Positions 1 through 5,267 of a stretch of DNA of 5,267 nt are shown one piece after another (position 1 is the first letter of the stretch; each line of letters opens with the position of its first letter). A program made the position numbers and the translations under genes. This stretch comes from DAIPHL01 sp036771375 (lineage in GTDB: Bacteria > Synergistota > Synergistia > Synergistales > Synergistaceae): the NCBI GenBank assembly GCA_036771375.1, contig DAIPHL010000149.1, positions 1-5,267 of the forward strand, in the 5' to 3' direction. The notes below the pieces were generated by a model that saw only the letters and a program-made list of their open reading frames with translations, ran no database searches and had not been told where the DNA came from.

Positions 1-1
1 G

Positions 2-805
2 GTCGGCGGTACCTCCCCTCTCGCATTCACCGGGGACAAGATCGAGTTCCGGACCCCCGGCGCCTCCCAGGCCGTCTCGCTTCCCGTGACCGCCCTCGCA
101 GCTCTTTGGAGTTGGGGGATAAAAGAGTTCTCCGAAGCGATGGAGAAGAAGATCGAGAACGGAACCGATCCACTCGACGCGGCGCTCGAGGTCGCCGCCT
201 GCTTTTTCGAACGTTCGAGAGACATTCTTTTCGAGGGGGACGCGTACGGCGAGGCGTGGAGGAACGAGGCCGGGCGCCGGGGACTCGTCCGTTCGCACAC
301 TCCGGCCGAAGCGATGGATCTCATGCTGGAGAAGAAGACCGCGTCGATGCTGGAGGAGTTGGGCATATACAAAAAGAGGGAACTCGAAGCGATTCACGAC
401 GTCAGGATGGATTCCTTCTGCACCGCCATGGAGGTGGAGATGGCCCTTCTGTTCGACATGCTGTACGAGGGCGTCTTGCCGGCGATCTCCAGACAGATGA
501 TACTGGAGAAAAACGCGATCGCCGCCATGGAGGGTGAAGACTTCCCCGAAAGCGACGTCTGGCGGGGCTTCATCCGGGAACTCGGCGAAAACAAGGCCCT
601 CCTTCTCAAGGAGGCCTCCATGCTCGCGGCCCTGAAGTCTCACCTGAACGAACTCCCCCCGAGAAAGCGCGCCGACGTCATCGTCGGAGAGGTCGTCCCT
701 CTGATGGAGAACATACGGAAGAAGTGCGACACGGTCGAGTTGATGATCGCGAGCGAAATATGGCCGTACCCGATCTACCGAAATCTGCTCTCCCTGTCGG
801 TGTGA
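2..805 (+). CDS. glnN: Type III glutamine synthetase, C-terminal part (5' end outside window)
   Basis: Glutamine synthetase joins ammonia to glutamate using ATP, in the cytoplasm; type III enzymes (GSIII, GlnN) are long, about 700 residues, and typical of Bacteroidetes, cyanobacteria and many anaerobes. The frame is open from base 2 to the TGA at 803-805, giving 267 residues. A GTG at 86 has no ribosome-binding site and family homology begins before it, so it is not the true start. Recognition rests on the segment SPLAFTGDKIEFRTPGAS (residues 5-22), which matches the SPxxFTGNKFEFR region of GSIII, and on the ending WPYPIYRNLLSLSV, which matches the WPYPTYxxLLFSV terminus typical of GSIII. Between them lies the long helical C-terminal region that type I enzymes lack. 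The ATP and glutamate sites lie mostly upstream, outside the window. The natural-looking C-terminus suggests the gene is intact here. Family call is confident; activity cannot be judged from this part. Confidence 0.88.
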   Translation, partial: VGGTSPLAFTGDKIEFRTPGASQAVSLPVTALAALWSWGIKEFSEAMEKKIENGTDPLDAALEVAACFFERSRDILFEGDAYGEAWRNEAGRRGLVRSHTPAEAMDLMLEKKTASMLEELGIYKKRELEAIHDVRMDSFCTAMEVEMALLFDMLYEGVLPAISRQMILEKNAIAAMEGEDFPESDVWRGFIRELGENKALLLKEASMLAALKSHLNELPPRKRADVIVGEVVPLMENIRKKCDTVELMIASEIWPYPIYRNLLSLSV

Positions 806-920
806 AGAGGACTCGATCCCATCGTGATCGACCAAGTCGTATCCAAAGACGAGGACATCATCGCTGAGGCTTAAGCATTCGTTCCTTTCGGAGGAAAACG
901 TCTCCACGATCGCCGGATAA
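806..920. other. Gap between glnN and the IS left end
   Basis: No gene is visible. The glnN frame stays open for 22 codons after its stop (to the TAA at 872-874) and reads DPIVIDQVVSKDEDIIAEA, which looks protein-like but is too short to assign. No convincing hairpin-plus-T-run terminator for glnN was found. The only dyad noticed (GGAG/CTCC at about 891-906) is too weak. Confidence 0.5.
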
Positions 921-941
921 GGTACGCTAAGTTGCGCAAAA
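921..941 (+). repeat. IS256-type left terminal inverted repeat
   Basis: The inner ten bases (TTGCGCAAAA, 932-941) are the exact complement of 1640-1649. The outer part starts GGTACG, against GGTGCCG read inward from the right end. Agreement in the middle needs gaps, so the pair is imperfect. The true tip may lie at 916 (GATAAGG). Confidence 0.6.
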
Positions 942-962
942 TCAAGTAGGTATCAAAGAGAC

Positions 963-1615
963 ATGAAAGAACCCCGTCCGGTAAGATTTCAAGTTGACAA
1001 GACCCAAATCTTACAGCGGGAATTGAAGGAACTTGTCCGCAGCAGCGTGGAGGAAACGCTGAATAACCCCTTCTGGAACAGGAAGCGTCGGAACTGTTGA
1101 AAGCGGAGCGTCACGAACGGACTTCGGAGCGCGAGGGGTATCGCGCCGGTCACTATGACCGCAGCTTTACGACAACCTCCGGCAAAGTGAAGCTCAAAAT
1201 GCCGAAGCTGAAGGGCGTGGCGTTTGAAACGGCCATCATAGAGCGTTACCGCCGCCGTGAGAGCTCCGTGGAAGAAGCGATCGTGGAGATGTGTCTGGCC
1301 GGCGTGTTGGTCCGCCGGGTTAAAGAGGCGGCTGATAAGCTGGATGCCGGAATAGAGGAAACACTAACGTATATGAGTTCCCCGACAGAGCATTGGCCCA
1401 AAATTCGCAGCAACAACGTGATTGAACGACTGGGTCGGGAAATCCGCCGCCGTACGCGCGTAGTGGAAACGTTCCCGGACGGGAAGCCAGCCCTGATGCT
1501 CGTCTGTGCCAGGCTCAGATACGTGACGGCCAGCCGTTGGGGGACAAAACAGTATATGTCTATGAAACACCTGGCTGAAATGCCAGTGGATGAGACCGCA
1601 AATGCAGCAGAATAG
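963..1615 (+). pseudogene. IS256-family transposase, frameshifted and lacking its catalytic core
   Basis: IS256 transposases are DDE enzymes of about 390-400 residues that cut and join the IS ends. The remnant starts at ATG 963 (MKEPRPVRFQVDKTQ...VEETLN), then runs into TGA at about 1098-1100. The family sequence resumes in another frame as LLEQEASELLKAERHERT, so one base has been lost or two gained near AATAACCCC (1062-1070). The N-terminal part (GHYDRSFTTTSGKVKLKMPK, then the family hallmark FETAIIERYRRRESSVEEA) runs to VRRV at 1321. It then jumps directly to KEAADKLDAGIEETLTYM, normally about 200 residues further on. The missing block holds the first two catalytic aspartates. The region with the presumed catalytic glutamate, NNVIER, followed by REIRRRTRVV and the tail MKHLAEMP, is kept. 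The stop is TAG 1613-1615. The gene is certainly non-functional. Confidence 0.92.
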
Positions 1616-1639
1616 CAGATTCTTACCAGAAGGAATATT

Positions 1640-1665
1640 TTTTGCGCAAAACTATTGACGGCACC
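1640..1665 (-). repeat. IS256-type right terminal inverted repeat
   Basis: Read on the minus strand it begins GGTGCCGTCAATAG and ends TTTTGCGCAAAA, the form common at IS256-family ends. It pairs imperfectly with the left end. The opine-dehydrogenase homology starts at the next base, which supports 1665 as the element's edge. Confidence 0.6.
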
Positions 1666-2077
1666 AAAGTTTATGGCGACGTTCTCGAGTGTGGCTTTTC
1701 GATCGTCAACCCAGCGTGGCACACCGGGCCCTGCCTACTTTCAGTCACTTCGATAGAACACCCTTTATTCGACTTCTACGTCTACGAACACGGTTGGACG
1801 CCATCGGCATGTAAACTCAACATCGTGCTGGACCAGGAACGTAAAGCGGTGGGCAAGGCCCTCGGCTATCATCTTCGCCCGATGGAAGACTTCAGTGGTA
1901 TGCCTGACGGCTTTACAATGAACTTCATCTTTTAAGTGGCTGAAGCGGTCGTCCTCCTTTCTCATGTCCCCGATCTTCTCCCTTCACGAGGTGCTTCATG
2001 CCCCACATCGGGCAGCGAAAACGTGTATCGCAGCCGTTATAGGGAGAAATCCCGTTACCATTCCAATCACAAGAATG
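1666..2077 (+). pseudogene. Opine (octopine/nopaline) dehydrogenase-like, 3' fragment, broken
   Basis: Enzymes of this family reductively condense an amino acid with a keto acid using NAD(P)H; the C-terminal helical domain binds the substrates. The open frame directly after the IS reads KVYGDVLECGFSIVNPAWH, then LDQERKAVGKALGYHL. These resemble the family's VLETGLSNVNPxxHPP and LDxERLAIAxALG segments. The N-terminal NAD-binding domain is absent. The frame ends at TAA 1933-1935, short of the usual C-terminus. Further debris seems to continue: TSGSENVYRSRY in the same frame (to 2040), like the family's GPxxxxxRYxxED motif, then PVTIPITRM one frame over (2051-2077), like the VPIS segment that follows. 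That implies at least one in-frame stop and one frameshift. The family call for 1666-1935 is moderately sure; the extension to 2077 is weaker. No start codon or ribosome-binding site belongs to it. Confidence 0.6.
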
Positions 2078-2161
2078 TCAAACGACCCTTGTTTATCTCA
2101 TCAGGATGTTTTTCATCCAAAAAAACAATTTGCACATTTCAAAGATATCCGCCATAGGGCA

Positions 2162-2170
2162 TGTTATAAT
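2162..2170 (+). promoter_or_regulatory. Extended -10 promoter-like site (TGTTATAAT)
   Basis: TGT followed by a perfect TATAAT matches the extended -10 consensus TGnTATAAT. No good -35 box lies 16-18 bases upstream; TTGCAC at 2130-2135 is about 29 bases away, too far. A GATAAA/TTTATC dyad (2183-2188, 2197-2202) lies just downstream of the expected start. No intact gene follows for over 400 bases, so it may be a relic or drive a short untranslated RNA. Confidence 0.3.
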
Positions 2171-2244
2171 TTCCAAGGACTCGATAAACACGGCAATTTA
2201 TCAAAGGGAACGTTTGCGTCACAATCAACATCTCTTTTTGCAAA

Positions 2245-2376
2245 ATGCCGGAAATTCCGGGTGCCGTTAATGTAACTTTCATCATGATTGCCACAACCCA
2301 TATCGTCACAGGATCGTCAGGTCCTTTCGGTACGTGGGTTTTGCAGAGTTTATCGCAGAAAGTATCGAGATCATGA
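2245..2376 (+). pseudogene. Possible membrane-permease scrap (tentative)
   Basis: An open stretch of 43 codons starts at ATG 2245 and includes IPGAVNVTFIMIATTHIVTG and then SSGPFGTWVLQSLSQK, ending at TGA 2374-2376. The run of hydrophobic and small residues with a TGSSGP turn recalls the conserved Gly/Ser-rich loop of GntP-like or related organic-acid permeases. This is resemblance only. The fragment is far too short to be a transporter and has no ribosome-binding site. It could be the remains of a transporter gene that once sat beside the opine dehydrogenase, or chance. Confidence 0.2.
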
Positions 2377-2582
2377 TTAATTGTATTGAAGACCGACCCC
2401 CGTGATCTCGGAAGTTTGGGATGCGGATCAATTGGCTACAGAGAACTTTGAGCGAAATACAAGTTTCGATCCATCCGTTTTTCGCTTTCTGTGCATTCGT
2501 CAACACGCTTTATGAGGGGCGTTACCTACCCTTTAGATGGTTATTATATCGGTCAAGCTCCAACTTAATCTCTTAAACGAAT

Positions 2583-2588
2583 GAGGTG
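2583..2588 (+). promoter_or_regulatory. Ribosome-binding site of the methyltransferase gene
   Basis: GAGGTG lies 5 bases before the ATG at 2594 and decides that start. A weak -10-like TATTAT is at 2542-2547, with no clear -35 box. Confidence 0.7.
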
Positions 2589-2593
2589 CTTTT

Positions 2594-3280
2594 ATGGAAA
2601 AATATCTAGCAGGAAACAACGAGTATTGGCAAAAACCCTATACGGCGGATAACGTAGAAAGCTTTGTTTTTAGGGTATACGGACGTATTCTGAAATACGA
2701 ACTGGGCATAACCGGGGAAAAAGGTGAGAAATTGTTGGATTTCGGCTGTGGGGAAGGAGCCAATTTGTCTTATTTCAACAGGCTGGGCTTTGATGTTTAC
2801 GGAGTGGATATCAGCAGACCGGCTATAGACAAATGCAAAGAACGGATGCCGCACATCGCAGATCATTTTAAGATCGTCGAACCGGAAGCAAGTGAAAACG
2901 ACATTTTTTTCGACAATGTGAAGTACGATGTCGTAATAGCCATTCAATCCCTTTATTACTATTCTCCGAAAGATTTGGAAAAACGTCTTTTTTCCTTAAA
3001 AAACCAGATGAAGCCGGGGGGAGTCCTCTACGCCACAATGATGGGAACAAAATGTTGGTATTATGAAAACTCCAAACCATGCGACAACGGCATGAGGGTC
3101 GTCAATATACACTCTCCCCGCTTAAACGCAAGTGACTACTATGTAACGTTCACCGAGACAAAAGAGGATCTGCTCGAGAAATTTTCCATGTTCAAAAAAC
3201 TGCACATCGGCTTTTACGACGCATGTTACAGAGAGGACGAGGGCTCGGATTTCCACTGGACGTTCGTGGGACAAGCCTGA
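2594..3280 (+). CDS. Class I SAM-dependent methyltransferase
   Basis: This is a 228-residue soluble protein, the usual size for a single Rossmann-fold methyltransferase domain. Motif I is LLDFGCGEG (residues 47-55), the loop that holds S-adenosylmethionine. The acidic end of strand 2 is D72 in VYGVDIS, which should bind the ribose. YDVVIAIQSLYYY (111-123) forms strand 4 and the active-site lip, and MKPGGVLYATM (139-149) is the post-motif strand 5 region. The N-terminal AGNNEYWQKPYTADN resembles the opening helices of Methyltransf_11/25-type proteins. No signal peptide or membrane segment is seen, and the substrate cannot be told from sequence. The start is well supported by GAGGTG just upstream. 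It stands alone: debris lies before it and a convergent ATPase gene after it. Two sampled 60-base lines each count to about 40 % GC, well below the flanking genes, which suggests recent acquisition. Confidence 0.88.
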   Translation: MEKYLAGNNEYWQKPYTADNVESFVFRVYGRILKYELGITGEKGEKLLDFGCGEGANLSYFNRLGFDVYGVDISRPAIDKCKERMPHIADHFKIVEPEASENDIFFDNVKYDVVIAIQSLYYYSPKDLEKRLFSLKNQMKPGGVLYATMMGTKCWYYENSKPCDNGMRVVNIHSPRLNASDYYVTFTETKEDLLEKFSMFKKLHIGFYDACYREDEGSDFHWTFVGQA

Positions 3281-3494
3281 TATAAAATTCCAAGCAAGAA
3301 AAGCGTTCAACCCGGGACCTGGAGATATTGATCCTCACGAACGTAAATCGCTCTGCGTCATGCAGTGGTTTGTGGAGAAGTTTGTTTTTACCTTATGTCC
3401 CTATGTGGGGATGACCGAGGAAAAACACTTACGCGTCGGCTCTCCGGCAAAGCGCGGAGAAGCGCTTCGCCGGAGAACCGGTCGCCGGGGAAAA
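3281..3494. other. Convergent intergenic gap
   Basis: This separates the methyltransferase stop from the end of the ATPase gene on the other strand. No gene is supported; an ATG at 3360 opens a long plus-strand frame that is an antisense shadow of the ATPase. The gap contains the strong hairpin at 3441-3476. No plus-strand hairpin with a T-run was found close behind the methyltransferase gene, although T-runs occur at about 3380-3390. Confidence 0.6.
3441..3476 (-). terminator. Strong hairpin downstream of the ATPase gene, probable terminator
   Basis: The arms 3441-3455 and 3462-3476 pair over 15 positions around a 6-base loop. The only mismatch on the plus strand (A3449/C3468) becomes a G-U pair in minus-strand RNA. 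It starts 19 bases beyond the ATPase stop. The minus-strand T-run (TTTTT, complement of 3421-3425) is about 15 bases past the stem rather than next to it, so this is not a textbook intrinsic terminator. It could stop transcription from both sides or act as a 3' stabilising stem. Confidence 0.5.
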
Positions 3495-5267
3495 TCAGGC
3501 CTGAAGCCTTTGCCGGCGGAGCGCTTTTACGATCTCACTGACGCAAAGCGGCACCACCGACAGCGCGAGGACCAGGAACCAATCGGAGGAATTCAGCGAA
3601 ACCACCTTGAAAATCCTGGCCATGAACGAAATGTGAATCACCCCCACCTGAATCACGATTCCGACAAAAAGCGCGAGCAGCATGGAGCGGTTGCTCCCGA
3701 GACCGAGCGAGAAAATTCCCTTGGTCTGGCTGCGCAGAGCGAACGCGAAAAAGAGCTGAGAAACGGCCAGAACGACGAACGCCATCGAGCGTGCATGTTG
3801 GAGTCCCTCCCTGTCGATCGGGTTGCCCGGGCCCTCCAGATCCATCATGTGCGTGAGGATGGAAAGATCGTGGATGCTTGTATAGCGCATCGCCCCGATC
3901 ACAAAGGCCGAGAGCGTCAAGACTCCGATGAGAAGCCCGTTCGCCGCCAAAAAACCGATGTTTCCCCTGAACAGGCTCTGTGTGGAGCGCTGCGGTTTTT
4001 CCTTCATCACGTCGGGGTCTCCCGGCTCGACACCCAAGGAAAGAGCGGGAAAGGTGTCGGTGATCAGATTGACCCAAAGAAGGTGGACAGCCTGGAGGGG
4101 GACCGGCCAACCGAGCAGGACGGCGAGAAAGAGGGCTACGAGCTCGCCGATGTTGCAGGAGAGCAGGAAGAGGATCGCCCTTTTGATGTTGGCGAAGATG
4201 TTTCGTCCTTCTTCGACCGCCGTGACGATGGTCGCAAAGTTGTCGTCGGTCAGAATCATGTCGGAGGCGCCCTTGGCGACGTCCGTTCCCGTGATTCCCA
4301 TGGCGACACCGATATCGGCCGCCTTCAGCGACGGGGCGTCGTTCACGCCGTCTCCCGTCATCGATACGACGTTGTCCATCGATTTGAGAGCCTTCACGAT
4401 GCGCACCTTGTGCTCCGGAGAGACGCGCGAGAACACCCGGATCGATCCGATCCGATCCGCCAGCTCCTCGTCGGAGCAACGATCCAATTCCGTCCCGGTC
4501 ATCGTCTGTTCCGGGCTCTCCGCGATGCCGAGCTCCTGTGCGATGGCAAAGGCCGTCCTCGGATGGTCTCCGGTAATCATCACCGTGGTGATACCGGCTT
4601 TTTTACACGTCTCGATCGAATCTTTCACCTCAAGACGCGGCGGATCCATCATCGCGACGAGTCCGATGAATGTCAGGCCCTGTTCGATCTCGTCCTCGGA
4701 AAGATCGGACTCCTTCGTATCCTTGTAGGCCGCCCCAAGGACGCGCAGCGCGGCATCCGACATCTTTCCCACCTCGCTTGACACCTCGGCTCGAATCTCG
4801 TCCGTAAGGGGAAGTGCCTTCCCTTCGCGCAGAATCGACACGCAGCGATTCAGGAGGTTGTCCGCCGCTCCCTTGGTCATGACGCGGTATCCGTCTCCGT
4901 GGACGTGGATCGTCGACATGAGTTTACGACCGGAGTCGAACGGAAGTTCGTTCACCCGGCGATGGCGCTCGTTCGACGCGGACGCCTCGACTCCATGCCG
5001 CTTGCCCGCCTCGATCAGCGCGACCTCAGTGGGGTCTCCGGTGGAGGAGCCGCCCTCGCTCGAGGTCGCGTCGTTGCAGAGGACGATCGCTTCCAGAAGG
5101 GTGCGGTGCGCGGCGTCCTCCACGCGCAGTTCCGCGACGTCCAGGACCTCGCCGTCGACCCAATACTTCAAGACGGTCATCCTGTTCTGCGTGAGGGTGC
5201 CCGTTTTGTCCGAACAGATCACGTCCACGGCCCCCAGCGTCTCCACAGAGGGCAGCTTTCGCCGACC
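3495..5267 (-). CDS. P2-type Ca2+-transporting ATPase, C-terminal part (5' end outside window)
   Basis: This is a cation pump of the PacL/SERCA/LMCA1 type, expected to export Ca2+ across the cytoplasmic membrane using ATP. The frame is open to the right edge, reading GRRKLPSVETLG before the GTG at 5246, so that GTG is internal. Numbering from that codon gives 583 residues. The phosphorylated aspartate is D13 in CSDKTGTLT. The nucleotide-binding domain has GDPTEVAL (70-77) and TKGA (124-127). TGDHP (225-229) and TGDGVNDAPSLKAADIG (297-313) form the hydrolysis site. Six membrane segments (M5-M10) follow from about 355. Likely Ca2+ ligands are N365 and E368 in M5 (SCNIGE) and N393, T396 and D397 in M6 (NLITD), equal to SERCA N768, E771, N796, T799 and D800. 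M8 has Q497 where SERCA has E908. M1-M4, including the PEGL motif, lie outside the window. Stop is TGA 3495-3497. Confidence 0.93.
   Translation of the reverse strand, partial: GRRKLPSVETLGAVDVICSDKTGTLTQNRMTVLKYWVDGEVLDVAELRVEDAAHRTLLEAIVLCNDATSSEGGSSTGDPTEVALIEAGKRHGVEASASNERHRRVNELPFDSGRKLMSTIHVHGDGYRVMTKGAADNLLNRCVSILREGKALPLTDEIRAEVSSEVGKMSDAALRVLGAAYKDTKESDLSEDEIEQGLTFIGLVAMMDPPRLEVKDSIETCKKAGITTVMITGDHPRTAFAIAQELGIAESPEQTMTGTELDRCSDEELADRIGSIRVFSRVSPEHKVRIVKALKSMDNVVSMTGDGVNDAPSLKAADIGVAMGITGTDVAKGASDMILTDDNFATIVTAVEEGRNIFANIKRAILFLLSCNIGELVALFLAVLLGWPVPLQAVHLLWVNLITDTFPALSLGVEPGDPDVMKEKPQRSTQSLFRGNIGFLAANGLLIGVLTLSAFVIGAMRYTSIHDLSILTHMMDLEGPGNPIDREGLQHARSMAFVVLAVSQLFFAFALRSQTKGIFSLGLGSNRSMLLALFVGIVIQVGVIHISFMARIFKVVSLNSSDWFLVLALSVVPLCVSEIVKALRRQRLQA

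Larger units (their letters stand above)
921..1665 (+). mobile_element. Decayed IS256-family insertion sequence (internally deleted)
   Basis: A transposase remnant of the IS256 (Mutator-like) family lies between two imperfect inverted ends. The left end begins GGTACGCTAAG at 921 (or GATAAGGTACG from 916, which resembles the classical IS256 tip). The right end finishes ...GACGGCACC at 1665. Both carry the inner block TTGCGCAAAA in inverted orientation (932-941 left, complement at 1640-1649 right). At about 745 bp the element is much shorter than the usual 1.3 kb or so, as expected from the internal deletion in its transposase. The 9 bases outside each end (GCCGGATAA and AAAGTTTAT) do not match, so no target duplication of the usual 8-9 bp is visible. 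The element cannot move by itself. The outer edges are uncertain by several bases because the ends are diverged. Confidence 0.72.
2078..2593. other. Stretch without an intact gene, AT-rich in part
   Basis: No convincing coding sequence was found on either strand. The short open frames have no ribosome-binding sites and unlikely composition. One 60-base line (2101-2160) counts to about 37 % GC by hand, against 62-67 % in sampled lines of the flanking genes. It holds an extended -10 promoter-like site, a few small dyads, a possible permease scrap (2245-2376) and the leader of the methyltransferase gene. Protein-like pieces also appear in shifted frames at 2340-2402 (FAEFIAESIEIMINCIEDRP) and about 2410-2470, but I do not recognise them. 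Decayed gene remains are the likeliest content. Confidence 0.5.

Noticed and set aside
86..88. GTG at 86 as the glnN start
   Set aside because: No ribosome-binding site, and the type III signature FTGDKIEFR lies upstream in the same open frame.
106..537. Plus-strand 143-codon frame and minus-strand 394-621 frame over glnN
   Set aside because: Out-of-frame shadows of the glutamine synthetase sequence, with Arg/Gly-rich or unconvincing composition.
1246..1722. Minus-strand 158-codon frame across the IS
   Set aside because: Shadow of the transposase remnant; the plus-strand family match is unmistakable.
2104..2125. GGATG-TTTTT-CATCC hairpin followed by an A-run, as a terminator
   Set aside because: In plus-strand RNA the stem is followed by A rather than U; in minus-strand RNA the U-run precedes the stem. 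Neither fits an intrinsic terminator, and the stem is only 5 pairs.
1964..2275. 103-codon plus-strand frame as a real gene
   Set aside because: No ribosome-binding site and no coherent family resemblance over its length. Part of it fits opine-dehydrogenase debris better.
2306..2506. 66-codon minus-strand frame
   Set aside because: No ribosome-binding site and no recognisable motif. The plus strand of the same stretch looks more protein-like, though also broken.
3360..4781. 473-codon plus-strand open frame opposite the ATPase gene
   Set aside because: It is antisense to a clearly recognised P-type ATPase and is rich in Arg, Asp, Glu and His with no recognisable domain. Long antisense frames are common in GC-rich genes. 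The same holds for the other frames at 3928-4728 (+) and 3535-4479 (-).
1..5267. CRISPR array, tRNA or rRNA, toxin-antitoxin pair, retron or defence system
   Set aside because: No regularly spaced repeats, no cloverleaf or rRNA-like sequence, and no small paired genes were seen. The gene content is ordinary metabolism, transport and mobile-element debris.

Overview
The window looks like chromosomal DNA from a GC-rich anaerobic bacterium. A type III glutamine synthetase, an opine-dehydrogenase relic, an IS256-family relic and a Ca2+-type P-ATPase together would fit Synergistetes or a clostridial relative. That placement is inference from gene content and family resemblance; nothing in the window fixes the taxon.

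Layout from left to right. (1) Positions 2-805 (+) hold the C-terminal 267 codons of type III glutamine synthetase (glnN), cut by the window edge. (2) About 921-1665 is a decayed IS256-family insertion sequence. Its transposase (963-1615) carries a frameshift near 1064-1070 and has lost the central part of the catalytic domain. (3) Immediately after the IS right end, about 1666-2077 is a broken 3' portion of an opine (octopine/nopaline) dehydrogenase-like gene. (4) From 2078 to 2593 there is AT-richer DNA with no intact gene, a possible scrap of a membrane permease (2245-2376) and an isolated extended -10 promoter-like site. (5) Positions 2594-3280 (+) encode an intact small class I SAM-dependent methyltransferase of clearly lower GC. 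(6) A convergent gap (3281-3494) contains a strong hairpin. (7) From 3495 to the right edge (-) lies the C-terminal part of a P2-type Ca2+-transporting ATPase, cut by the window edge just upstream of its phosphorylation site.

The two housekeeping-type genes at the ends (nitrogen assimilation and cation export) are both GC-rich. They flank about 2.5 kb that has been rearranged: a dead IS, gene debris and one low-GC methyltransferase. I see no operon linking these genes and no coherent multi-gene system. I also found no CRISPR array, tRNA or rRNA, toxin-antitoxin pair or defence cluster. The points most worth checking are the IS/opine-dehydrogenase junction, the origin of the low-GC methyltransferase, and the Ca2+-site residues of the ATPase.
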